A stretch of 39,036 nt of DNA from an uncultured Pseudomonadota bacterium. GTDB taxonomy: Bacteria > Pseudomonadota > Gammaproteobacteria > Comchoanobacterales > Comchoanobacteraceae. The notes under the pieces were generated by a model. The model saw only the letters and a list, made by a program, of their open reading frames with translations, was not told the origin of the DNA and searched no databases. Positions 16,502 through 24,166 of this stretch are shown here, one piece after another (position 1 is the first letter of the stretch; every line of letters begins with the position of its first letter). The stretch is taken from contig CAJVZW010000012.1 in the NCBI GenBank assembly GCA_913020085.1, positions 1 through 39,036 of the forward strand. The letters are read 5' to 3'. Both the position numbers and the translations under genes were made by a program.

Positions 16502-17665
16502 ATGATACAAAATATTCGAGAACAAATGCCTATTATTATTGTTATGGCGAGCGTTCTACTAGCGTTGTTCATGAGTAATTCTGCTTTTCATGCAGACTAT
16601 GAGTTCTTCGTGCACTCGTACTTTGGTATATTGTGGGACGATAATCTATTTAAAAAGCCGCTTCATCTATGGGTCAACGAAGGATTGATGTCGGTGTTCT
16701 TTTTTCAAGTTGTTTTAGAGATTCGTCACGAGCTCATGTTTGGGTCACTCAAATCAATGAAGGCAGCGATGAGCCCCATTATTGGGGCAATGGGCGGAAT
16801 CGTGGTGCCTGCTGGTATTTATCTTGTGATTTGTGGCAACAACACTGATTTACTCAGAGGATGGGCGATACCTACAGCAACTGATATAGTTTTTGGCCTG
16901 GCGTTTCTTGACTTAATTGTAAGCAGACAGACGAAAGGCTATCATTTGATGCGAGTGCTCTTGCTATCAATTGCTGTTGTGGATGATCTAATTGGTATAT
17001 TTATTATTGCAGTTTATTATTCACAGGATATTCATGGATACTTTATTAGTTTAAGTTGTATATTAATCATTACGTTAATGTTCTTGCGCCAGATCGGTGT
17101 GACTAATCGTTATTTCTATACTTTGGTGGGTCTTATAACCTGGATCATGGTCATGAACTCAGGTGTTCATGCGACGATGGCTGGAGTTGTAGTTGGGATG
17201 ATCATGCCATTTAAAAATGAGCATGAGCTTGAGAATTTACATGACCAACTCAACCCCATTGTGACTTATTTTATCATTCCATTATTTGCATTTTTTAATG
17301 CTGGTGTGAATTTTAGTGATGCATCACCGACTGATATTTTCAATCCATTGGTATTGGGTGTGATGCTTGGGCTGTGGGTCGGAAAGCCTTTGGGGGTGTA
17401 TGGATTCATGCGAACATTTACTGCGCTTGGGATCTTAAAACTTCCAGATGGTTTATTATCAAAACACATTTTAACTGTTGGGTTTTTATCTGGAGTAGGG
17501 TTTACGATTAGTTTATTTATTGGGTCACTGGCTTTTGAAGAGGCGATGAGCCTTGACAATCACTTGAAGATGGGAATACTATACGGATCTTTGTTATCGG
17601 TGCTATCTGCATGGATTTATTGGACATTTAGGGGGAATGATGGTGACAGAATTAAAGCAGTTTGA
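16502..17665 (+). CDS. nhaA: Na+/H+ antiporter NhaA
   Basis: Inner-membrane antiporter exporting Na+ (or Li+) for H+. The 387 residues match E. coli NhaA (388). Conserved segments are VNEGLMSVFFFQVVLEIRHEL (58-78), PTATDIVFGLAFLDL (124-138) with the unwound-helix TD, and the ion-binding pair Asp161-Asp162 in SIAVVDDLIGIF. A Lys-Pro pair (GKPLGVYGFM) and SGVGFTISLFIG close the core. The Shine-Dalgarno AAGGAA precedes the ATG. It overlaps the next gene (peroxiredoxin) by 29 bp, the first of three overlaps in a four-gene run. Confidence 0.96.
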   Translation: MIQNIREQMPIIIVMASVLLALFMSNSAFHADYEFFVHSYFGILWDDNLFKKPLHLWVNEGLMSVFFFQVVLEIRHELMFGSLKSMKAAMSPIIGAMGGIVVPAGIYLVICGNNTDLLRGWAIPTATDIVFGLAFLDLIVSRQTKGYHLMRVLLLSIAVVDDLIGIFIIAVYYSQDIHGYFISLSCILIITLMFLRQIGVTNRYFYTLVGLITWIMVMNSGVHATMAGVVVGMIMPFKNEHELENLHDQLNPIVTYFIIPLFAFFNAGVNFSDASPTDIFNPLVLGVMLGLWVGKPLGVYGFMRTFTALGILKLPDGLLSKHILTVGFLSGVGFTISLFIGSLAFEEAMSLDNHLKMGILYGSLLSVLSAWIYWTFRGNDGDRIKAV

Positions 17666-18122
17666 ATTTGAGCTAGCCACGCAGGACGACGATCTTGTTC
17701 CAGTATCGTCTTTGCTTGATAAGAATAAAATATTGGTTTTGTTTTTCTATCCAAAAGATTCAACCAGTGGTTGTACCAAAGAGGCAGAGGATTTTAATAG
17801 TTTGCTGGATAACTTTAAGCAGCTGGGTGTATCTGTTGCCGGAATATCAAAAGACAGCGTAAAATCTCATATAAAATTTGCTGAGAAATTAGATCTTAAA
17901 TACCCATTATTTGCAGACGTTGAACAGTCTGTTTGTCATATGTTTGATGTTATGAAGGAAAAAAGCATGTATGGGCGCACCTATATGGGTGTTGAAAGGT
18001 CGACATTTGTTCTAAGTAATGATTTATCTATTATTAAAGAATGGCGAGGAGTGAAAGTGCCTAATCATGCACAATCTGTACTTGACTATGTTTCTGATTA
18101 TTTGAGTAATAACAGTGAATAA
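17637..18122 (+). CDS. bcp: Bcp/PrxQ-type peroxiredoxin
   Basis: A 161-residue thiol peroxidase reducing hydrogen and organic peroxides. The active site is PKDSTSGCTKEA with peroxidatic Cys46, and the conserved Arg lies in ERSTFVLSND (120-129). The resolving Cys found four residues on in E. coli Bcp is absent (Ala50 follows Glu49). The only other cysteine is Cys100 in SVCHMFDV, so the reaction may be 1-Cys or use Cys100. The start ATG overlaps nhaA by 29 bp, and GGGGGA lies directly ahead of it. The stop overlaps the amino-acid permease by 8 bp, so expression should follow nhaA. Confidence 0.9.
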   Translation: MMVTELKQFEFELATQDDDLVPVSSLLDKNKILVLFFYPKDSTSGCTKEAEDFNSLLDNFKQLGVSVAGISKDSVKSHIKFAEKLDLKYPLFADVEQSVCHMFDVMKEKSMYGRTYMGVERSTFVLSNDLSIIKEWRGVKVPNHAQSVLDYVSDYLSNNSE

Positions 18123-19464
18123 AATAGGTCTTGGCTCAATTATTGCCATGACGCTTGTTTCTGTAGCAAACATTCGTAATTTACCCAATATTGCTTCTCA
18201 TGGACCGGAACTGGTATTTTTTGTAACGCTTGCTGCTATTTTCTTCCTAATTCCTGTCGCACTGGCTTCTGGTTTTCTCTCGTCTCGGCATAAGGAAACG
18301 GGTGGTGTTTACTTGTGGGTGCGATCTGTTTTTCCTGTTGAAGTGGCATTTTTGGCTGCTTGGCTGCAGTGGATTGAGAATGTTTTTTACTATCCTGTGC
18401 TTTTGATTTTTATCGCTGAGAATTTTCTGTCTCTATTTTTTGATGGAGTGATAAATAGTCAATATGTTTTTGCCGTTATTCCTGTTGTGTTTATTGTGAT
18501 GACATATATTAATACCCGCGGTATTTTTGTATCGGCTCGTCTGTCAAGAATTTGTATGGTGTTAGGCTTGTTGCTTCCAGTTGTATTGATTCTGATGGCT
18601 TCTGCTTATCATCTCCTCTATGCACCTGTCGTTGTTCCCCAATTACATCAGCTAATGCCAAGTTCGGCTGACAATATCACCCAGATTGTTGTATCTGTTG
18701 TGGTGATGTTTTGCGGGATTGAAATAGCAACCGTGCATGCGGGTGACGTTGAGGATGCAAAAAAAACATACCCAAGAGCTATCTTTCTCTCAAGTGTAAT
18801 GATCTATGCATTTATGATCTTAGGGGCACTGTCTTTGGTGATTCAAGCAGATGGTCCAATTAATGAGATAACAGGTCTAATCTCATTTTATAAACAGTCT
18901 TTTGGTTCTAATAATAGCGTGCTCGTTGGGTTTATCACACTGCTAATATTGCTAGGCCAGATCGGTGGCCTGAATAACTGGATTATCTCACCTGTAAGAT
19001 CATTGCAAGTTGCTTTTTCTGAACATCCAAACTTATCAAGACATCTACCAGCTAATCCAGATGATGCAACGACCCGTTTATTATGGCTTCAGGCTGCATT
19101 AGTGATGCTGATTTGTTTGATTTTCCTGAATGTTTCAACTCAGGTTGGCTATTTTATATTTAATGAGTTAATTGTTTTATTGTATATGCCGATGTACATA
19201 ATTATTTTATTAGCAATGTGTGTTGATCATCAGGTGGATACTGAATATTCCCTTGAGATCTGGGGCGGAAGAAAAACACGCTTTGTCATGGCTTTTTTAG
19301 GTATAGGAATGTGCTTATTTGTAATGGGTCTTAGTTTACTGCATAAGCCATCACAATTTTCAGGGTATACATTATTTGAATATCAGCTTATGGTGGGAGT
19401 ACCATGGCTTATTTCAATGTTTTTTCCATTCATTTTAGGATTGCTCAGTGTTAAAGGCAGATAG
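18115..19464 (+). CDS. APC-family amino acid permease
   Basis: A 449-residue protein of about 12 hydrophobic helices. The first helix reads IGLGSIIAMTLVSVANIRNLP, the substrate-loop segment of the amino acid-polyamine-organocation family, and HKETGGVYLWVRSVF is the matching loop-helix 3 start. The general layout resembles glutamate/GABA antiporters, but the substrate cannot be assigned. The GTG start lies within the last codons of the peroxiredoxin gene (8 bp overlap). A later Met would delete the first helix, so the GTG is preferred. The 3' end overlaps the zinc exporter by 17 bp. Confidence 0.87.
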   Translation: MNKIGLGSIIAMTLVSVANIRNLPNIASHGPELVFFVTLAAIFFLIPVALASGFLSSRHKETGGVYLWVRSVFPVEVAFLAAWLQWIENVFYYPVLLIFIAENFLSLFFDGVINSQYVFAVIPVVFIVMTYINTRGIFVSARLSRICMVLGLLLPVVLILMASAYHLLYAPVVVPQLHQLMPSSADNITQIVVSVVVMFCGIEIATVHAGDVEDAKKTYPRAIFLSSVMIYAFMILGALSLVIQADGPINEITGLISFYKQSFGSNNSVLVGFITLLILLGQIGGLNNWIISPVRSLQVAFSEHPNLSRHLPANPDDATTRLLWLQAALVMLICLIFLNVSTQVGYFIFNELIVLLYMPMYIIILLAMCVDHQVDTEYSLEIWGGRKTRFVMAFLGIGMCLFVMGLSLLHKPSQFSGYTLFEYQLMVGVPWLISMFFPFILGLLSVKGR

Positions 19465-20350
19465 ATTTGATGTAATAAAGCGAGCAACATTGTTATGTGC
19501 GTCAATGAATTTTTTATTGGGTGTGATTCAGCTTGCCGCTGGCTTTATCTTCTCTTCTTGGGCACTATTTGCTGATTCTCTTCATACTTTGACTGATATT
19601 GGTTGTGATCTTGTGATTTATATTGCAGCTTGTTATTCAGCTGAGCCTCCAGATAAGGAGCATCCTTACGGACATTATCGGATGGAAACATTGGCGTCAA
19701 TGTTGATGGGGGCAGTTTTGCTCGTGATCGCGTCAATATTGATTTGGGAGGTTGCAGCCAGCTTATTTTTTGATACATCAATTACAGGGCCAATAATCGG
19801 TAAGGGTCTAGTCGCTGTTGCCTGCTATAGTGTAATTCAAAATGAGCTTTTATATCAGTATTGTTATTATCGCGCAAAACAAATTGACTCTGATCTTCTG
19901 AAGGCAACGGCACTGCATCAGCGCTTGGATGCATTTAGCTCAATTATCGTATTAGTTGGAGTTGTGTTTCATGAGTTTGGTGTAGAGCATGCAGATATGA
20001 TTGCTGCTTTGATCATCGCACTCATGATATTTAAAATGTCATACAAAATAATTAGGGATGCTGCCAATGAATTAATTGACTTGAGTGTGAGTCAAGAAAC
20101 ATATGATCTTATCCTTAACGCGGTTGAAAATGTCAGTGAGGTACGTTGTTGTAATCAGCTTCGATCTCGACAGGTTGCTGGAAGTATTCGTCTTGACTTA
20201 ATGTTAACATTAAATCGTGATATCACACTCGTTCATGCCTGTGAGATTAAAGAGGCAACAAGGAAGGCAATTAATAACCTTAAGCTGCCGGTAATAGATA
20301 TTGTCATTGATGTTAGCTGTGAAGAAATAAAGAGTGATCCAGCCAGTTAG
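19448..20350 (+). CDS. Cation diffusion facilitator (probable zinc exporter)
   Basis: A 300-residue CDF protein with six membrane helices and a C-terminal metal-binding domain. The transport site reads His46-xxx-Asp50 (FADSLHTLTDIG) and His157-xxx-Asp161 (ALHQRLDAF). The HD-HD set is typical of Zn2+ carriers, whereas iron/manganese carriers usually have DD-HD. HPYGHYRMETLAS is the family loop. The GTG start at 19448 has AGGA seven bases upstream and overlaps the permease by 17 bp. Metal efflux fits defence against host zinc intoxication; that role is inference. The last 38 bp overlap the convergent transpeptidase gene. Confidence 0.9.
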   Translation: MLKADRFDVIKRATLLCASMNFLLGVIQLAAGFIFSSWALFADSLHTLTDIGCDLVIYIAACYSAEPPDKEHPYGHYRMETLASMLMGAVLLVIASILIWEVAASLFFDTSITGPIIGKGLVAVACYSVIQNELLYQYCYYRAKQIDSDLLKATALHQRLDAFSSIIVLVGVVFHEFGVEHADMIAALIIALMIFKMSYKIIRDAANELIDLSVSQETYDLILNAVENVSEVRCCNQLRSRQVAGSIRLDLMLTLNRDITLVHACEIKEATRKAINNLKLPVIDIVIDVSCEEIKSDPAS

Positions 20351-20936
20351 GTTCTCTTCCGTAAATAATGACAAGGTCACCTTTGTGAATAATATTAGAT
20401 AGTTTTTCATAATCATTAGGTGAAAGGGCAAGGCACCCCCAGCTTCTTCCTATCCGCCCATGCTGCTTTATGAACTTTTCATTGACGTAATTTGCAGAAT
20501 GAATGACTAGGTGTCTATTTTTGGCATTATCATTGATACCTTTTTCAAGACCCTCTAGTACGATTGACTCACCGTGAGAACCGATATACTTATCTCCAAT
20601 CATAAATAGTCCCACAGAACTTTTATGTGACCCTGCTGCGTTAGAAAAATACTCAGGGATATTCTTGCCTGATAATTGACCATGAGCAACCCAGCAATTT
20701 TGTAAGATGACATTATTTGATGAACTATAAAGCCATAGTCTTTGTTCACTAGAGGGAGCGCTAAAATCAACTAAAACAAAATATTTAGGGGGATTAATTG
20801 TTTGGTATTCAGAGGAAAGTACAACTTTATGAAGAGTATTCTTAATATGTAAAGGTAACTCATTTGCCTTGAGGTTCGCCGCAAAGCTTAACAGAAAAAG
20901 CATCAGTGAGTAAAAAAAGCATTTTATATGTTTCAT
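20313..20936 (-). CDS. L,D-transpeptidase catalytic-domain protein (YkuD_2 type)
   Basis: A 207-residue protein with an N-terminal signal peptide (about 1-24). The catalytic segment reads RHLVIHSANYVNEKF (His146) and GRIGRSWGCLALS (Cys168), preceded by GLFMIGDKYIGSHGES. This is the short murein L,D-transpeptidase-like domain family rather than the LysM type next door, and it may make 3-3 crosslinks or act as a carboxypeptidase. It starts 40 bp after the LysM transpeptidase on the same strand, so the pair is probably co-transcribed. The 3' end overlaps the CDF gene by 38 bp. Confidence 0.83.
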   Translation of the reverse strand: MKHIKCFFYSLMLFLLSFAANLKANELPLHIKNTLHKVVLSSEYQTINPPKYFVLVDFSAPSSEQRLWLYSSSNNVILQNCWVAHGQLSGKNIPEYFSNAAGSHKSSVGLFMIGDKYIGSHGESIVLEGLEKGINDNAKNRHLVIHSANYVNEKFIKQHGRIGRSWGCLALSPNDYEKLSNIIHKGDLVIIYGREPNWLDHSLFLHS

Positions 20937-20976
20937 TTTTAATATGCTAATGACCTGAGATTAATTAATTATTAAC

Positions 20977-21837
20977 CTAGTTTTTTAGCTGTGATGGAAT
21001 ACCATTTGATTGAGTCCTTTTCGGGGCGTTAAATGGAACTGGGTCACTGTGATCGATGTTGTTTTTAATTAGCTCATGATCATGATGTGCGTATGCAGGG
21101 TGCGTCTCTATAAAGATATAACCATTTTGAGTCCCAATTTTTACTGAGTGATGAATGATAGTGACTGTTTCACTTGGCCCAATCATTCTAAATAGCAGCT
21201 GGATATCTTTATTATACATTCGGATACATCCTGAGCTGGCATATTTTCCGATCGACCGTTCATCGTTGGTTCCATGAATAATGATGCGTGGAAAGCTTAA
21301 GTAGATTGCATAATTTCCAAGCGGATTATCAGGTCCTGGACCGACGGTCTCAGGTAAATCTACCCCGTACTTTGTTTGATAGTGACTACGGATTGACTCT
21401 GGTGGTATCCATATCGGCCTGGCTGCTTTTTTAACAACATTTCCCTCAAATAGTGGTGTTCTCCATCCACCTCTGCCAACGCTCACAGGTGCGGTAAAAA
21501 CATATTTGCCATCAGGTGTGAAGTAATAAAGGCGAGGCTCTGCAGTATTAACAACAATTCCTTGTCTCATATTTTCTGGTGGAAGAATAAAAAGTGCAGG
21601 GATAATGATCTCACGAGATTTTCGAATGACCTCCTTTACCCCTGGATTTGCAATCCTCAGTTCCTGATATGAAATGCCATACTCCTGAGCAATATCGTGC
21701 AAGTTATCACCTTTATTAGCTTTAATAATAAACAGTTCTCCAATAAGATCGTCTTGATTTAGTGGGAGCCGATACATTTGAGCTTGGGCGGCGCCAAAAA
21801 TTGAAATGAATATAAGTATGTAAAATGTCTGCTTCAT
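20977..21837 (-). CDS. LysM-containing L,D-transpeptidase (ErfK/YbiS family)
   Basis: A 286-residue periplasmic enzyme. A signal peptide (1-19, ending AQA) is followed by a LysM domain at about 36-80 (KANKGDNLHDIAQEYGIS, NPGV) and a YkuD domain at about 93-230. The catalytic residues are His188 in IIIHGTND and Cys204 in YASSGCIRMYN. Relatives link Braun lipoprotein to meso-diaminopimelate or form 3-3 peptidoglycan crosslinks. The C-terminus is basic and Asn/Pro rich. Upstream is a T-rich stretch (A-rich on the coding strand) and a consensus -10, TATAAT (21864-21859). With the next gene it forms a tandem pair of two distinct transpeptidase types. Confidence 0.93.
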   Translation of the reverse strand: MKQTFYILIFISIFGAAQAQMYRLPLNQDDLIGELFIIKANKGDNLHDIAQEYGISYQELRIANPGVKEVIRKSREIIIPALFILPPENMRQGIVVNTAEPRLYYFTPDGKYVFTAPVSVGRGGWRTPLFEGNVVKKAARPIWIPPESIRSHYQTKYGVDLPETVGPGPDNPLGNYAIYLSFPRIIIHGTNDERSIGKYASSGCIRMYNKDIQLLFRMIGPSETVTIIHHSVKIGTQNGYIFIETHPAYAHHDHELIKNNIDHSDPVPFNAPKRTQSNGIPSQLKN

Positions 21838-21861
21838 TCTTTTTTTTTCTTTTTTTGTATT

Positions 21862-21883
21862 ATAGAATAAATAATTATTCTAT
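21862..21883. promoter_or_regulatory. 9 bp perfect inverted repeat in a divergent promoter region
   Basis: ATAGAATAA (21862-21870) and TTATTCTAT (21875-21883) are perfect inverted repeats with a 4-base gap. The left arm overlaps the minus-strand TATAAT (21859-21864). The right arm contains TATTCT (21877-21882), which with TTTGTA (21854-21859) could serve as a plus-strand promoter. It could be an operator for both genes or simply back-to-back -10 elements. Confidence 0.35.
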
Positions 21884-21894
21884 GCAGGGTTATA

Positions 21895-22794
21895 GTGTCA
21901 ATTTCTCAAATAAGATTTTCTGAATCGATGGACTTTAAAGGCTTATGTGCGGACCTTGAGAGTAAAGGCTCTCTAAATAACGGCGATGATACCGTTGACA
22001 CCCAAATATATTTGTATTTTTCACAAAAATTTAAACAGTGCTCACAAGCCACTGCTTTTGACAATATTATTACTTTTCACTATCATTCTCACGACGTGCT
22101 ATGGCAGTGTTTAAGGTTTTTTATCGCAAAAGGTACGGTGCCTGAAAAGCTCAGTAAATCAGCGAATTTATTTCTGCATTATATTTTTCTTATTGGATTT
22201 CAAAAAGAAGGGTTTGCTAGTGTCCAAAGTAATGATCTTTGTGATACCGTTGCAGGGTTTATGCAACATCAATATCAGGAACAATGGGAAAAATTTGAAA
22301 AAATGACTCTTATTGATGCCTTCAGTGAATTCTATCAATTTGTATCAGATAAACAAAAGATCCCTATCCCTGAATTTAAATTGGCAAAATCTCCTTGCCA
22401 GCGAAGTATTGTGCTGATCAAATTGTTGCTTTATCTTATTCCAGTATTTATGGTTTGTGCAACGTATAACAATTATTTCATGGCAGTCACAGGTCTGTGT
22501 TTTGTTATGAGATTGGCCTTACTTTACAAAGTAAACAACGAGATTATTAATCAGGAATATGTTGACAAAGAAAATACAGAAGCCTTCTCTGATACTATTC
22601 ACAGTAGACTGATAACTAACATGAGAAATCCTAAAAAAAAATCTAACAACGAGATTAATAATCAGGAATATGTTGACGAAGGAAATACAGAAGCTTTCTC
22701 TGATACTAATCATAGTGGACTGATGACTAACATGAGAGAACATCGTAATGGAAGTCTACTTGTTGTACCTAGTGTGAAAAATACTTTGTCATGA
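21895..22794 (+). CDS. Unrecognised small membrane protein with C-terminal duplication (299 aa)
   Basis: I do not recognise this protein. The N-terminal 180 residues are soluble and helical, with several His and Cys residues (FHYHSHDVLWQC). Two closely spaced hydrophobic segments follow at about 181-213. The C-terminal tail carries two copies of a 31-residue unit beginning NNEI.NQEYVD (separate entry), then a short end. It starts at a GTG with AGGG seven bases ahead. Its stop overlaps the AGCS symporter start as ATGA, so the two are likely translated together, and an accessory role for the transporter is possible but unproven. Confidence 0.7.
   Translation: MSISQIRFSESMDFKGLCADLESKGSLNNGDDTVDTQIYLYFSQKFKQCSQATAFDNIITFHYHSHDVLWQCLRFFIAKGTVPEKLSKSANLFLHYIFLIGFQKEGFASVQSNDLCDTVAGFMQHQYQEQWEKFEKMTLIDAFSEFYQFVSDKQKIPIPEFKLAKSPCQRSIVLIKLLLYLIPVFMVCATYNNYFMAVTGLCFVMRLALLYKVNNEIINQEYVDKENTEAFSDTIHSRLITNMRNPKKKSNNEINNQEYVDEGNTEAFSDTNHSGLMTNMREHRNGSLLVVPSVKNTLS
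22534..22737 (+). repeat. Two tandem copies of a 111 bp period coding repeat
   Basis: Copies at 22534-22626 and 22645-22737 match at 85 of 93 positions (31 codons); the period is 111 bp, including an unmatched linker encoding NPKKKS. Six of the eight differences change the amino acid. The reading frame is kept. Confidence 0.9.
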
Positions 22795-24095
22795 TACACA
22801 TTCTTAACCACTATTTATGGACCTACCCAATCCCTTTTATTATGCTTGTTATGGGAGTGATATTTACATATCGCCTCAGGGCACTGCCTCAAAGAAGATT
22901 TTATCAGGGCTTTTTATATTTGTTTGAGAGGCCAGACAGCAAAAAAGGTGTCTCTCCTTTTAAAGGATTAATGGTGGCAATGGCGGGGACTGTTGGTACT
23001 GGAAATATTGCTGGTGTGGCAACTGCAATCACTTTAGGAGGACCAGGTGCATTGTTCTTTATTTGGATGATGGGTTTGCTTGCTTTGGCAATAAAGTATG
23101 CTGAAACATGGTGTGCAGTTAGATACCATATTAAAAACAAAGAGGGTTATGTTGGCGGTCCATCTTATTATATTCAGCAAGCCTTTAAAGGGAAGTTTGG
23201 TTTATATCTTGGTATGGCTTATATGCTCTTTGTATGTGGATCAGGCCTTGGGATAGGCTCTATGGTTCAATCTAATTCTGTTGCAAGTGCTGCCAAAGTA
23301 GCCATTAATTGTCCTGAATATTTGACCGGCATGCTTTTAGTTATGGTGGTTGGCTTAGTAGTTTATGGTGGTATTCAGCGAATTGCTGTCTTATGTGCAT
23401 TTTTGGTACCTGTTATGATCGTCATTTATTTTTCTGTGACGGTGGGAATCCTTCTACTGAATATTAAGCAATTGCCGGATGTGCTGAGTTTGGTTATTCA
23501 TTCCGCTTTTAATGGACAAGGGGCCACCAAAGGGTTTGCTGGTGCGAGTATTTGGGCGGCCATGCATTATGGCTTATCACGCGGAATATTTGCCAATGAA
23601 GCAGGGATGGGCAGTGCGGCAATTGCTCACGCCTCTGTTGATACACATTTGCCTGTTAGGCAGTCTTATATTGCTATCGTGGGTACGTGTATTGATACTT
23701 TTATTGTTTGCACACTGACCGGTCTAGTTGTTCTATTGAGTGGTCAGTGGATGGATGGGCAAACTGGCTCGGTGCTGACCGCCTCTGCAATTGTACAATT
23801 TATCGGGCCGGTAGGATTTTCTATTGTTATGGTGTGTTTGGTTTTGTTTGCGCTATCAACGATTCTTAGTTGGGGTTATTACACGGAAGTAGTGATTTTA
23901 TGTTTTTTTAAAGAGTGGGTTTTAAGCATTTACCGATTGATATGGCTGCTTGGGATTTTTGTTGGAGCAATGCTTGATCTTCATTTTGTATGGGAAATTG
24001 CGGACTTATTTAATGGACTCATGTTGGTTACTAATATGATGGCTTTGTTCATATTAACATCTAATTCAATGATAAATAATGTGAATAATGAATAG
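22791..24095 (+). CDS. AGCS-family sodium/alanine (glycine) symporter
   Basis: A 434-residue, multi-helix sodium-coupled amino-acid carrier. Diagnostic segments are the AGTVGTGNIAGVATAITLGGPGALFF family signature (about 64-89) and SRGIFANEAGMGSAAIAHA (about 263-281). GGPSYYIQQAFKG also fits. It should import alanine or glycine with Na+, using the sodium gradient that NhaA and the CPA1 antiporter maintain. The ATG overlaps the stop of the preceding membrane protein (ATGA). Length is slightly below the family average of about 450-480 but no core motif is missing. Confidence 0.93.
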   Translation: MIHILNHYLWTYPIPFIMLVMGVIFTYRLRALPQRRFYQGFLYLFERPDSKKGVSPFKGLMVAMAGTVGTGNIAGVATAITLGGPGALFFIWMMGLLALAIKYAETWCAVRYHIKNKEGYVGGPSYYIQQAFKGKFGLYLGMAYMLFVCGSGLGIGSMVQSNSVASAAKVAINCPEYLTGMLLVMVVGLVVYGGIQRIAVLCAFLVPVMIVIYFSVTVGILLLNIKQLPDVLSLVIHSAFNGQGATKGFAGASIWAAMHYGLSRGIFANEAGMGSAAIAHASVDTHLPVRQSYIAIVGTCIDTFIVCTLTGLVVLLSGQWMDGQTGSVLTASAIVQFIGPVGFSIVMVCLVLFALSTILSWGYYTEVVILCFFKEWVLSIYRLIWLLGIFVGAMLDLHFVWEIADLFNGLMLVTNMMALFILTSNSMINNVNNE

Positions 24096-24117
24096 TCAAG
24101 AAATTGCCTTGCTTCAT

Positions 24118-24162
24118 GATGGTAGATTTAATACCATCTAAATGAAAGTAATTCTCATTTAG
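24118..24162 (+). promoter_or_regulatory. Two consecutive perfect hairpins before the next ORF
   Basis: Hairpin 1: GATGGTA (24118-24124) with TACCATC (24132-24138), 7-base loop. Hairpin 2: CTAAATGA (24138-24145) with TCATTTAG (24155-24162), 9-base loop. They share one base and fill the 71 bp gap. Hairpin 2 ends four bases before the ATG at 24167, which has no visible Shine-Dalgarno. No T-run follows, so neither looks like a standard terminator. Confidence 0.4.
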
Positions 24163-24166
24163 CGAT

